Assembly (NCBI GenBank): GCA_026182355.1
Contig: JAPFBL010000243.1
Location: forward strand, 1-64,000
Reading direction: 5' to 3'
DNA: 64,000 bases
DNA from: Hermatobates lingyangjiaoensis
Taxonomy: Eukaryota > Arthropoda > Insecta > Hemiptera > Hermatobatidae
This document shows, in pieces, positions 46,222 to 56,445 of this stretch; position 1 is the first letter of the stretch, and the number at the start of each line of letters is the position of its first letter. The position numbers were made by a program, and so were the translations under genes. Below the pieces are notes generated by a model that worked only from the letters and a program-made list of their open reading frames with translations, was not told the DNA's origin and did no database searches.

Positions 46222-46640
46222 AGTATATATATAAGTAATGCCGGCCCGCGAGAGACTAGAGGGTTGAAGTCCGTATCAACATTGCCTCTCCTATAAACAG
46301 AAGGAGCTGACTAATAAAACTCGATTCTTGTCTTCAATCACGTGCGAGCTAGTTTATTTAAATTCCTTTTTTTTAAAAACCTATTCATTACCCGGACACG
46401 CGTAACTGGTGCCGAAACCCGGGTTTCGGCACCAGTTACGCGTGTCCGGGTAATGAATAGGTTTTTAAAAAAAAGGAATTTAAATAAACTAGCTCGCACG
46501 TGATTGAAGACAAGAATCGAGTTTTATTAGTCAGCTCCTTCTGTTTATAGGAGAGGCAATGTTGATACGGACTTCAACCTCTAGTCTCTGGCCGTTCTCG
46601 CGGGCCGGCGTCTCTCGCGGGCCGGCATTACTTATATATA
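46222..46640. repeat. Head-to-head LTR-PBS palindrome bounded by TA-rich DNA
   Basis: Two inverted copies of a ~170-bp LTR-like segment. Each runs from TGCCGGCCCGCGAGAGAC to ...CCCGGACACGCGTAAC and is followed by TGGTGCCGAAACCCGGG, which has the form of a tRNA primer-binding site (starts TGG, complementary to a tRNA CCA end). The centre of symmetry is in CCC|GGG at 46420/46421. The right arm has an extra ~27-bp duplication near its outer end. Symmetry extends into the flanking ATAAGTAA/TTACTTAT. No gag-pol sequence is present. Confidence 0.85.
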
Positions 46641-46716
46641 TATATATATATATAATATATATATAATACAATTTTATTTTATATATATTATTTTATTATT
46701 AATATATATTATTATT

Positions 46717-46767
<51 letters not shown>

Positions 46768-46785
46768 CTCAAAATTCGAAAAAAA
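46641..46785. repeat. (TA)n-rich block
   Basis: (TA)n at about 46630-46672 and 46723-46764 with TAT/ATT-rich sequence between; separates two palindromes. Confidence 0.9.
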
Positions 46786-47004
46786 ACGATCCAAACTGGA
46801 CGCAAATTAGTTCAAAAATGAAGAAAAGCAACACACAGAGAAAGGGACACACTTACAAACATTGACGCCCATAACATTGGTCGCCCATTCACTTTTCTCC
46901 TGAAGACGGATCATCCGAAAATTTGAGTTTGTAAGTGTGTCTCTTTCTCTGTGTGTTGCTTTTCTTCATTTTTGAACTGATATATATATATATATATATA
47001 TATA
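46786..47004. repeat. PLE-end palindrome P13 (family H2)
   Basis: Arms share GATCCAAACTGGACGCAAATT-like outer parts and ACACACAGAGAAAGGGACAC. The left arm has lost its core (it goes from CTTACAAAC to ATTGACGCCC). The right arm has an excellent core at 46897-46927: CTC, CTGAAGA, C, GGAT-C-ATCC, GAAAATTT, GAG. (TA)n at 46980-47004 closes it. Confidence 0.8.
46897..46927 (+). ncRNA. Hammerhead-like motif, family H2
   Basis: CTGAAGA at 46900-46906, extra C, stem II GGAT/ATCC with a one-base loop, GAAA at 46917-46920, self-complementary AATT giving a two-pair stem III with no loop, H17 = T, then GAG pairing with the upstream CTC. Stem I is only three pairs as seen. Confidence 0.62.
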
Positions 47005-47235
47005 TCAATAATCAAACCACACAATGAAATTTGAAAACAAGACTAAGATCTTTCAACCGAAACAAGCGGTCTTCGTCAGAGTCAAAAACCCAAATGACTC
47101 TGGGTCAATTGGGTTTTGGCTCTGAAGAAGATTGCTTATCACGGTTGAAAGATATTAGTCTTGTTTTCCAATTTCATATTGTGGTTTGATCATTGATTGT
47201 TGTTTCATATGTTTATGTGAAATCTTGTATATATA
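47005..47235. repeat. PLE-end palindrome P14 (family H1)
   Basis: The minus H1 motif 47041-47083 is intact apart from one stem II change; the plus copy 47119-47160 is diverged (CTGAAGA core, GAAAGATATT). Arms share ATCAATAATCAAACCACA / TGTGGTTTGATCATTGATTG. Confidence 0.8.
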
Positions 47236-47259
47236 TATTATATATATATGTATATATAA

Positions 47260-47470
47260 CTTTCCGTTAATGAACGGAAAGACGATCCAACTGGACACAA
47301 TAACAGTTCAAAAATGAAAATAGTTAGCACAAAAAGAAACAAAACAGACTTACAAACTAAAATGTTTGGGCAATCCGTCTGGATTAGACGGATTTGTGAC
47401 AAAATTTGTGTTTGTAAGTGTGTTTCTTTACTTTGTGTGCTACCTATCTTAAATTCTGACTGTTATATAT
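47260..47470. repeat. PLE-end palindrome P15 (family H2, eroded)
   Basis: Left arm GACGATCCAACTGGACACAATA...ACTAAAATGTTTGGGCAATCCG; right arm CGGATTTGTGAC...GTTTGTAAGTGTGTTTC. The CTGAAGA part of the right arm is lost. Confidence 0.65.
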
Positions 47471-47477
47471 ATACTTT

Positions 47478-47793
47478 TTCGATGAAAATACAATCCGAAA
47501 TAAACAAATACAGTTCAATGTACATAAAGAAACATAGAGAAATTGAAAACACTAACTTACAGTCTCTAATTTTCGGTTAAACCGTCTTCAGGAGAGATAA
47601 GAGAGGGAAACCAAGCGCACTCGTACAGAGACCGTCTCTGGTCTCCAACCGTCTCTGTGTCAGTGCGCTTGGTTTCCCTCTCTTATCTCTCCTGAAGACG
47701 GTTCAACCGAAAATTAGAGACTGTAAGTTAGTGTTTTCAATTTCTCTATGTTTTTTTATGTTCATTGAACTATATATATATATATATATATAT
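47478..47793. repeat. PLE-end palindrome P16 (family H4), well preserved
   Basis: Arms (about 47490-47640 and 47641-47775) are near-perfect inverses. Both carry family H4 cores, minus about 47562-47595 and plus 47688-47720. TA-rich tracts flank both sides (47463-47475 and 47772-47793). Confidence 0.85.
47688..47720 (+). ncRNA. Hammerhead-like motif, family H4
   Basis: TCTC (47688-47691), CTGAAGA (47692-47698), extra C, stem II GGTT-C-AACC (47700-47708), GAAA (47709-47712), AATT stem III, H17 = A (47716), GAGA (47717-47720) pairing with TCTC. All stems form. Confidence 0.68.
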
Positions 47794-49190
47794 TTGTTGA
47801 GTAGTTACGAACAGGAGTAGTATTTGTAAGCCAAGTTGGATTGGAAAAGTTAGTCAAGTTAGGATTATCTGGAAAAGGATTCATTTCCAGCCACTTTGCA
47901 AAGCCACCATCGTACCACAAATGCATACTAAGGTTGCCCAGTTCATTTTTAAATCAAGACTATTGGCAAAAAAGATTAGCTTTACTTCTGCATGAACTGC
48001 TAGGTTTATTCAGTTAATGTTATATTTTATTATTTGGTGTTGAAGACTTTGTTACAGACTGTAAATATCTGTATTAGACTTTGGCTGCTTTATTTTGTTT
48101 AGTTGGCATAGGAGACACTGCGCTCCAACTTCTTCACGTACAGACTTCATAGAGTAACTTGTTTTATTCATATTGGGCTTGCTATGAAATCAATAGTTTC
48201 AAAATTCACATTGCACGTTTAAACATGCAAAATTTAATATACTGATGATAACACTTTGTAACAAGTGCCGAAGTAAAACATATATTAAAATATCTTCAGA
48301 CAACACTACGACTTTTTAAAGGAAATATTATCGTATATTTAATTGGTTTTTTTTTAAATGTGTTTATAGTTAGCCTAAGGAACTCTGCCGTTGCAGAGCA
48401 TTATATTATAGACCGAGACACATAGGCAAAGACATCAGGATATCTTAATGAAACCAAATTCCACTCTCCAAAACTTCTGATATCGACTTATTATCAAATT
48501 AGAACCTTGTTATCTTCCCAAAGTTATCAACAAGTATGTGGGACTATAAGTCTATTAGTCGATTAGTGCCGATAGAGTTCTCCCTCTGAGAGATCACTAG
48601 CACACGCCCAATTCCTGCAGTGACAACCCTAGAGGAATTAAAGAAACTGAACGTGTACAAACTTCCTTTATACGTGATACTACCAAATTTCTTTCTGTAT
48701 ATATGTAAATTTTAGTCTTTTAATCTGTGCCATTTCGATTAATATGTTGTTTTAATTTTCAGTGTTCGTATAAGGTGTTTATAAGAACACCTATTGTTTC
48801 CTACAAGCTGTTAATTTTTTTTCTCTTTAGTGCCTACTTTTTCCATTAATGAAGTTGTTTTTATTATAAAATAGTTTGTGATTAAATATCATGAAAGTGA
48901 CGAACTCATATAATACTTTAGGAAGTTCTTAGAAACCACAACATCCCAAGTTGAAGAAAAGCTAACGATTGATTTACTATAAAGATGTCCACGGTAAACA
49001 AAGAACTTCTTTTCTGGTATATTGTGGTATTCAAACGAATAACTTCCAAATCACATCACATTCCCATATACAATAAAACCACTGGAAGACTAAAATGTTT
49101 TCTTCCATTATGTAATGTTTAGATGAAAGTTCAAAAGTAGAAGTCTTATTTCCAAGGAATATTTTCAAGTTTTAAATGAGAAAATTTGTC
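47794..49190. other. Non-coding stretch upstream of exon A
   Basis: AT-rich, no exon, repeat family or RNA recognised. Confidence 0.45.
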
Positions 49191-49194
49191 TTAA

Positions 49195-49450
49195 ATATTC
49201 AATGTAGAAGTAGGTCACATTATACTAATGATATTATATGCATCAGTGGTATGATATTCAGAAATAAGCATATATATTGATAACTGAATCAATCACTATC
49301 TGTACTACCTCCAGGAATGAAAGACTAATAAACATCTCCCATTTAAACATTTATATTGTACCTAAGTGGAACATTATATATTATACACCCAAGAAATTCG
49401 ATATTATATTTACTTATAGTAAAGTTGAGTGTAGGCCACTCGAGATTTTT
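49195..49450. repeat. Interspersed repeat R2, copy 2
   Basis: Matches 25690-25920 in the same orientation and ends with TTTACTTATAGTAAAGTTGA and GTGTAGGCCACTC. Confidence 0.68.
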
Positions 49451-49857
49451 TTTTTTAAAGTCAACATGAATCTCTAAAATGTTAAGCAACTGCCACCTTT
49501 CCTTTGCTGGGATTTTAATAACCCCTAAAGAAGTTGACACTTTAGAAAGATTGCGTATGGTAGTAATAAAAGTGACGCCTTAAGTTAAATTGACATTGTC
49601 AAATTATGGTTAAAGCATTGTCAAACTGCTTTCTAATGTGACGTCATTCCAGCTGAGGGGTCTTTCATACTCCCCTGAACACCAGAGTCTTCTACCTAAT
49701 CACCAAATATAGCAGAGACTTCTTCACTTTTATAAATAATCTACCTATTGGAGAATTATAACTTATATAAATATTGTAAAATAAACACTGTTAGTTAAAA
49801 TTAAATATTAAAAAATGTACATTTTATATATTATAATATTGTATATGTGTATATATG

Positions 49858-50090
49858 TATATATGTGGGTAATATATATATATATATATATATATAGTAG
49901 TATATATATGTATATATATATACAAACAGTAGCAGTTTGCTTCTCAACGCGAGTACTTCGCACTTCTTCCCGATGACGACGGATGTCGAAATATCGAAGT
50001 GAGTTCTGTAGTGTCTTTCTGTGTTCATTTCTATGTGTTAAAGTGTATATATATTATATATTATATATATATATATATGAATAATAATCA
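49858..50090 (+). mobile_element. Single PLE end, family H3b, between TA arrays
   Basis: TA-rich 49835-49925, then AGCAGTTTGCTTCTCAACGC, CCGATGA-C-GAC-loop-GTC-GAAATATCGAAGTGAG (about 49971-50003), then GTGTCTTTCTGTGTTC and TA-rich 50046-50078. It corresponds to the right arm of the 10.4-kb palindrome without a partner. Confidence 0.7.
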
Positions 50091-50422
50091 AAATAACACT
50101 TGATATAATAGATGGATTAATTTACCACAATGAAAACAATTTTTTAAAACAATGCTCTAAGGCCTTTCGTTAATACATCTTCGGAGAGCAAGTGAACTAA
50201 AAAAACAATAAATACTTGCTAACTTGGCTGATTGAAATTTCCAGAATTGATGGCAACCCTGAATGTGTTTAATGATGAAGTCTTCATCTGTCTAATTATC
50301 CCGTTAATCAAAACTTCATCTAATTTGTAGATGTCCTAGGCTATTGTTCATTAATTTCTCATAAAAGTTCTTTATGAGTGCACTTTCTACGATATTTATT
50401 CTTCTTTCTGAAGACACATATA

Positions 50423-50671
50423 TTAATTCATTTGCTTCATCCAGTTAATCACATGATTACTGTCTCTTATGTGAATGAACAAGGCACTCTTTTCGTCCTC
50501 ATTTCTGATGGAGTATTTGTGCCGTTTTATCCTTGTAAGAAGACCTTTGCTCGTCTGTCCAATGTAAGACATTTCACAGTCAGTACATGGTATCCTGTAT
50601 ACACAACAGTCCTTTCTTTTTGGCTTATTGTTAACAAGTCTGTTAAACAAGTTACCATCATATGCCTTCAT
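50423..50671 (-). pseudogene. Penelope-like GIY-YIG endonuclease, left arm
   Basis: Frame DGNLFNRLVNNKPKRKD, CCVYRIPCTDCEMSYIGQTSKGLL, then RIKRHKYSIRNEDEKSALFI and HIRDSNHVINW. It shows the C-x-x-C of PCTDC, the YIG triplet and the conserved R and H. The frame breaks after VINW; the catalytic E region continues out of frame toward 50340. The sequence upstream is missing because the arm ends at the palindrome centre. Confidence 0.88.
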
Positions 50672-50949
50672 TTATGAAAAGATTGGACGTTTCTGTTGTG
50701 TTCAGTAATGATGGTAACTTGTTTAACAGACTTGTTAACAATAAGCCAAAAAGAAGGACTGTTGTGTATACAGGATACCATGTACTGACTGTGAAATGTC
50801 TACATTGGACAGACGAGCAAAGGTCTTCTTACAAGGATAAAACAGCACAAATACTCCATCAGAAGAGAGGACGAAAAGAGTCCTTGTTCATTCACATAAG
50901 AGACAGTAATCATGTGATTAACTGGGATGAAGCAAATGAATTAATATAG
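50662..50949 (+). pseudogene. Penelope-like GIY-YIG endonuclease, right arm (frameshifted)
   Basis: Inverse copy of the left arm. DGNLFNRLVNNKPK is intact, but a frameshift turns the GIY-YIG core into nonsense (TVVYTGYHVLTVKCL). The frame returns at SLFIHIRDSNHVINWDEANELI before a stop. The two arms have different lesions, so they decayed after the palindrome formed, or came from different source RNAs. Confidence 0.85.
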
Positions 50950-51174
50950 GTGTCTTCAGAAAAAGAAAGAAATATCGTAGAAAGTGCACTCATAAAGAAC
51001 TTTTATGAGAAATTAATGACAATAGCCTAAGACTCTACAAATTAGATGAAGTTTTGATTAACGGGATAATTAGACAGATGAAGACTTCATCATTAAACAC
51101 ATTCAGGGTTGCCATCAATTCTGGAAATTTCAATCAGCCAAGTTAGCAAGTATTTATTGTTTTTTTAGTTCACT

Positions 51175-51212
51175 TGCTCTCCGAAGATGTATTAACGAAA
51201 GGCCTTAGAGCA
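51175..51212 (+). ncRNA. Hammerhead-like motif, family H8 (AGGCCT stem III)
   Basis: TGCTCT, CCGAAGA, short weak stem II, GAAA, self-complementary AGGCCT, H17 = T, AGAGCA pairing fully with TGCTCT (six pairs). The core has C instead of U at its second base. Other copies: minus 50153-50190, plus 58997-59034, and plus 60089-60124 where the core reads CTGATG and stem II is GTT/AAC. Confidence 0.6.
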
Positions 51213-51252
51213 TTGTTTTAAAAAATTGTTTTCATTGTGGTAAATTAATCCA

Positions 51253-51375
51253 TATATATATATATATATGATCAAACCACAATAAGAAATGGGAAAACAA
51301 GACTAAGATCTTTCAACCGTAACAAGCGGTCTTCGTCAGAGTCAAAAACCCAACTGACATATATATATGTATATA
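51253..51375 (-). mobile_element. PLE end fragment with intact H1 ribozyme
   Basis: (TA)n 51253-51270, then ATCAAACCACAATAAGAAATG and the minus-strand H1 motif at 51301-51343 with an unchanged core (CTGACGA, GAAAGATCTT), then TA-rich sequence. Only the terminal ~90 bp of a PLE is present. Confidence 0.75.
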
Positions 51376-51764
51376 ATGTGTGTGTATGTGTGTATACATA
51401 TATTATTAATTGAATATATTATAAGAACTTGTATATCATATAAAACGACACTATATAATGTAATAATTAGGTTGTAAAAATGTATATAACTTTTAAGTGT
51501 AAACCTGTAATCAATATGGGAGCAGGTTAAAGGAAAATAAACTCCCTCATAGTAGGGTTACTACCCGTGTGGAAAAAAAACCAGAGTCTACTTAAGTTTT
51601 GAACAATAACTAACTGATTACTTGGTGTATCTTGATTTTTATATAAAATATCAAATAAAAAGTATTAAAAGTCAATAGATGTGAAATCTGTAATTCTCTC
51701 GTATTTACTCATATTAGGGGCAAAACGATCAAATTCAAAGTATCCACACTTTGGAAACATGTGT
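51376..51764. other. Non-coding stretch
   Basis: A short TG-rich tract near 51377-51395; nothing else recognised. Confidence 0.45.
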
Positions 51765-52030
51765 TCTTTTACTTTACTATAAGTAAAGTATAATAATCAT
51801 GAAACAAATCAATCTCGAAAATTTGATGAATTTACATGTTTGAGGTTCTCAAAAGTCTTTTTATGACTTTTCTGGATGATGCTGGTGTGTGTGTGTGTGC
51901 GTGCGTGCGTGTGTACATATGCCCAAAAGCTTGTATACACTCTACAGTCCACAATAAAAACCTGATGATGAACATGAAGTGTTCGAAACGCTTAGTTTAA
52001 ATAAAAAACTTTCTTTATGTGGTGCCATTG
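51765..52030. repeat. R1 repeat followed by a single H5-type PLE end
   Basis: TACTTTACTATAAGTAAAGTA, GTTTGAGGTTCTCAAAAGTC, a (GT)n/(GC) tract and CTACAGTCCACAATAA belong to R1. Then CTGATGA-T-GAACA-TGAAG-TGTTC-GAAACGCTTAGTTT (about 51963-52000) is an H5 core whose GTTT can pair with the upstream AAAC. Confidence 0.65.
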
Positions 52031-54050
52031 AATTATTGTTTTACGCCCATTATGTGAATTAAAAGTGACATTTGATAAAACAAATGTAAAAGTTTTCTGA
52101 CATTTTTTTAGTAATTCTTTGGAATAAAAAAAAAAAAAAAATCCAAACATAAACATTCTTGTATTCCAGTACCTTTAGTTATATGTAAAGAGAAGAATTT
52201 GATTATTCCCCCATGTTATCAGCTTCATTGATAACTTTCTTTTCATTGTATTCTAACATTATCAGTTTTCGTTCCAAACTAAACATTACCTACTGGAATC
52301 AATTGCATTTAAGTTATACTTTTGGGAGTACCTGGTACTCAAAGTAATTCTTATTGTGTTATGACAACTACAAAACCAAACCTTTATTTGGCTTATCATC
52401 AGTTTATAATAGAATTATGTGACCATTTGTAAAAGAATTTGAAATGATCTTTTAGGATAATAGCAGTTGGTTTCTTCTTAATATAACGACCACTTTTTTT
52501 ATATTATCTTCTATTACACTTAAAATATTTTTATTGTTTCAAACAAGTAAAGTTTAATAATGGTTTTAAAGTTGTTTAAAGCCAAAACTGTTTTAAAAAA
52601 AAATTTTCTGTTTCCAATTATCTTACCAAAAAACAAAACAAAACACCAGACTACATTATAAAAGGAAATTTTGAATTATCTTGTTTAATTTAAGAAGAAT
52701 CATATCTCGTAATAACCCTTGTTTTATATCCATTAAACCTTTCAAACTTTCTTATCTGTGTCAAAACTGCTTGCAGAGTTTTTATCTTAAAAATGTTTCC
52801 TTATTTTTGAACATAATGAAGTGTTTCTTTTTTTCCACCCTTCTTGCTTTATTTTTCTCTCACATTCTAACTCACTGTTTATCTATTTATCTCAATCTGT
52901 TTCTCTTTCTCTACCCATCTAAGTATCAATGGCTTGAATTTAACCTAAATTTTTTATTTTCTTCGAAATTTGAAAGAATGTTTTATTTCATAAGTAATTG
53001 TATTTTATTTATTATAAGTAATTTTACCATCTAATGAATATACATATACTCGACCCTCGTGTTTCCGTATTCCAAGAAACTATAATTTCAAGTTTCGCTA
53101 CTTTTTTATCCTTCCAAATAGCATAAATCCGGGTATTGATAATTCACAAAATTGGACCTTTGATAATTCTAAAAAGGCAAAGTGAGAATGAGTAGCCTAG
53201 GTTACTCCAATTTCGTTACCTTAAGCAAACTATACCTTTATTATGCATAAATATATTACTATTACGTATTTTAATGTATCATAAATATAAAATAACTTTA
53301 TTAACCTGTATTTGATGGTTGTGATTATAATTTGAGGCTGCGTGAGGCTGAGAATAGCCTGGCCTTCTAGATTGTTTTACTGAGGTTATCTACATATATG
53401 GTACGTCTTGGCATGCTGTCAATTACATAGCCTACCATACCCACCATTAGGCTACTACTTACCAGTGCTACCAATTTCCAGACCTGTTTTAGTTTCTATT
53501 GGTGTGAAAATTCGACTGTCGAGTGTATTCATTTTTAACTTTTTTTTTTTTTTGTACTCTAGTAGTAGCAATGTATTATTGATTATTCTTGTTATCAGAA
53601 AGATTTTAAAATTTTTTTAGGACCTGACAGTAGCTGTAAGGGAGGATCGAGATAAAAAGATATAAATTTATTTTTGTTGCTAAACTTTTCCTGCTCAATC
53701 AAAGCCAAACTTCTAAAAAAAGGTACCTAGAAAAGCTTTCCATTTATAATTATTTTTGCTTTTGTAAAGTACTTATATCAAGCTGATTCCACTACCTTAA
53801 TAAACTAAACTAAGCTAAACAGAGACACTGAGGAATCATTTAAGGATTCAACCCTATGAATGCCAAAATGTGACATAACTTCTTAGAACTTGACTATTAT
53901 TCCATGATTGGGCGTATTCGTTAAAATTGTTAAAATGATGAAGATGATGACCTTTGTGTCAATTACTAACACTTTAAGTAAAAGTATACTTAATTTGCAA
54001 TCTAAATAGGCTGTCTGGATCTGATATGAGATTGTCTATTTGATGACCAA
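52031..54050. other. AT-rich non-coding stretch
   Basis: The open frame 52681-53034 is F/L/S-rich low-complexity sequence; no domain recognised. An A-tract lies at 52126-52141. No exon supported. Confidence 0.4.
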
Positions 54051-54480
54051 ATAAATTATTTGTTGCTGTGTGAGTAGCAACTAACGACCAACGAGGTTTT
54101 CCAAGCAATTCTCCACGTTGGAGTCAGGCAGTTGCAAGCCAGAGGCTTTCACCTGCTTGTCTATTTGTACTGCTCTAATTGTGCATTAGCGTCTGTCCAG
54201 TCCATGGTATCTGTCGTGGTCATACGGTCTTAAGAGTCCAATGTTGTCAGCTATTGTGAGTTTGGTGATCTCATTAGTCGGAGGAGGATTAGTTTCAGGG
54301 AATTTGAAGTAAAAGTGCTCTTACTAGCAGCTTAGAGTGTACGGGAAGATTTCTATCTTCACAGGCAAAGTGTGTTGTAAGAAGCTGATGTCACATGGCA
54401 ACACTTTGATTTCTTGAGAGAGTGTGCGCCCTCCAAATATTCGTCATGTTGATAGAAGTAACTCTACAGACGAGATGTAC
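54051..54480. other. Unassigned, less AT-rich segment
   Basis: Composition differs from its surroundings and the segment directly precedes a PLE fragment, so it may be part of a transposon, but neither strand gave a recognisable protein. Confidence 0.35.
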
Positions 54481-54484
54481 TAAA

Positions 54485-54960
54485 TACGTGGCTTTTATTA
54501 GAGCTGAAGAAGAACAAAACTTTAAGGACCTTTAAGGTCACTTTTTAATTCATCGAAATTATTTTGACCTATAAATTCTTCCGTTTTTATAATATAATCT
54601 GATTTAGTAACTATTACGATTGCATTACTTTTATCTGCTTTAGTAGCTATCGCGTTTGCTTTATCAAATTTCTTTCTAATATCTCTGAGGACCTTATTAT
54701 CATTATTTTTATTTTTAGTTTTTTTGTTGTTTTTTATGCTATTTTCTATTATTTCTGAAGTTAAATGTCTGATGTGTTTTTGTTCCTCGATTGGTATTAG
54801 TTATATCGTGAGTTCTGTATCTGTTATCATCGTCTCTATGTCATTATTATTAACGAGTCGTCCTATGTAAATAACACGTTTGTTTCGTCTCGTGTAAAAT
54901 TTATGTTCGTTCTATTTATTAGTCATGGGTAAAATTTATTTTCTATTTCGTGTCCGTTAT
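54485..54960 (-). pseudogene. Penelope-like element, N-terminal part of the ORF
   Basis: Minus strand reads NNDNKVLRDIRKKFDKANA, then IATKADKSNAIVIVTKSDYI and IKTEEFIGQNNFDELKSDL. The K-A-D-K-x-N-A-I-V-I-x-x-K-x-D-Y block marks the start of the PLE reverse-transcriptase region. It stops before the catalytic RT motifs, and the upstream part degenerates toward 54860. Confidence 0.8.
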
Positions 54961-55139
54961 TATTCCTATTCCTTAAGATGTTAATTTTAATTATTTTAAA
55001 AAGACGGAAACTAAGAAATGACAAATGACTGAACATATTAGACTGACTAACTTACTCCAGACTGAGGCTTTCTTAATTGCTTATGATATCATAAACGAGA
55101 AAATTAGAAAAGAATTATAATAAAAAGTATGAAACGCTA

Positions 55140-55509
55140 TATAATAAAATTAACCCCTTATATGGTAAAAGCGGTTATATAAGTTAAAGTGTAAAGACTG
55201 AAAACAGATATACATAGGGCAAACTGGAAGAAGATTAAAACAAATCTTTAAAGGACATATTAATGATTATGTAAATAACAAGAATAAATCAAATTTTGCT
55301 AACCATTTAAAAAAAAACACGGACATGAACCCGACAGTATTGAAAAATCGATGGAATTAATTAAAATAGGACAAAAAGGTAAAAGATTAAATGAAATAGA
55401 GGAAATGGAAATACATAAACACAAAAATACTGAAAACTTAATAAACGAACAAATTAAGCACCAAGCAGACATAATATTTAAACCAATGAAAAACATGAAA
55501 AAACGATAG
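55140..55509 (+). pseudogene. Penelope-like GIY-YIG endonuclease (frameshifted)
   Basis: Plus strand: VKCKD-like start, then QIYIGQTGRRLKQIFKGHIN with the YIG triplet, R and H, continuing FANHLK. After an extra base near 55315 it resumes as HGHEPDSIEKSMELIKIG, RLNEIEEMEIHKHK and LINEQIKHQADIIFKPM, ending at 55509. E-E-M-E-I-H-K carries the catalytic glutamate. A hammerhead-like motif lies 150 bp further on (55654-55690). With the fragment at 54485 it may belong to one rearranged element, since the two are on opposite strands. Confidence 0.82.
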
Positions 55510-55649
55510 GACGGACAGGACAGAGACGACTTAAAGTTTAAAAGACAAAAAAACAGATTAAATAAAATAAAACTGTTAGGTAGGAAATTTAGTATTATAT
55601 ATTGGCACCATTGAGTTAAAATAGATATTTATATCCATGATTTTGGAAG

Positions 55650-55692
55650 GTAATATCAGTCCTATTGATGATGCAGCCATTGCGAAACCGGT
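55650..55692 (+). ncRNA. Hammerhead-like motif, family H9 (ACCGGT stem III)
   Basis: TTGATGA, extra T, GCA-loop-TGC, GAAACCGGTC: a self-complementary ACCGGT stem III and C at the cleavage position. The first core base is T rather than C. It sits downstream of the GIY-YIG fragment, as expected. Confidence 0.5.
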
Positions 55693-55744
55693 CGGGCGAC
55701 TTCACCAGCGATAGACGAGGTATGACGGTTGATAATAATATGTT

Positions 55745-56200
55745 AATTACAAAGTAACTAACCAATTTCATTTGGTCAGAAACCCGTATTTATTAAAATT
55801 TTATTACGATTTGATTCACATTTTCCTTGTTTTCTGCTTAGGATCATACACCTAAGAGGGAAATTCTTTTTCTAAATTTTTAAAATATAAATGTCATAGG
55901 ACAAATAAATACCGTAGATATAATGAATGAATGATTCTAGATATAATACATGGAAATTATTTATCGACATTTTGCTATAATCTAGACAGCTCTGCATGAT
56001 GAATGACTGCCTTTTTCCCTCTTATCTAACAATGTTTTAACAACAAACCCCCAAGCCTCGTGATCTTCGGCTTCTTTTATACAGGATGTGGATTCAGATT
56101 TACATTATTTTAAGTTAGTTAAAGTAAAAGTTGCAAAAATATTAAAAATTCATTAGTTTTGCAATCAGTTATTATGTTGTATTTACTCACAATGGAAAAA
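55745..56200. other. AT-rich non-coding stretch
   Basis: Nothing recognised. Confidence 0.45.
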
Positions 56201-56204
56201 AAGT

Positions 56205-56445
56205 TTTTCTTTTTTTTTTATTTTAAATTGCGCCTTTTAGACACTTTGTGTTCATCATCAGGTAAACTTCCAAAGGAAGAAGTTAAGGATAGACCACCGT
56301 TAAACTGGAAGAGTCCCAGTTTAACGGTAGTCTGTCCTCTCGTGATTCCATTGAAAGTTTACCTGATGAAGGATACGAAGTGTTTGAAACGCGTAGTTTG
56401 AAAAAAAAAATTTTTATTTTATCCCAATATGGGTAAATACTAAAC
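56205..56445. repeat. Palindrome P18 (family H5)
   Basis: The left arm (about 56215-56310) carries CACTTTGTGTTCATCATCAGGTAAACTT. The right arm (about 56315-56420) reads AAGTTTACCTGATGAAGGAT, then ACGAAGTGTTTGAAACGCGTAGTTTG. The right core is CTGATGA with a GAAACGCGTA ending; stem II is mutated. The centre is CTGGAAGAGTCCCAG-like. Confidence 0.75.

Larger units (their letters stand above)
50108..51252. mobile_element. Palindromic Penelope-like element, two head-to-head 3' halves
   Basis: Arms of about 550 bp (50111-50661 minus-oriented, 50708-51252 plus-oriented) meet around a 46-bp centre. Each arm contains the end of the PLE ORF, a GIY-YIG domain, 3' UTR and an H8 hammerhead-like motif (minus 50153-50190; plus 51175-51212). 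(TA)n lies outside the right arm (51253-51270) and TA-rich sequence outside the left (50046-50080). Confidence 0.9.

Noticed and set aside
46222..46640. Palindrome as a pure assembly error
   Set aside because: Arms differ by a ~27-bp duplication and small changes, so a simple read foldback is unlikely, though not excluded.
52681..53034. 117-codon plus-strand open frame rich in F, L and S
   Set aside because: Low-complexity translation of T-rich DNA without a recognisable domain.
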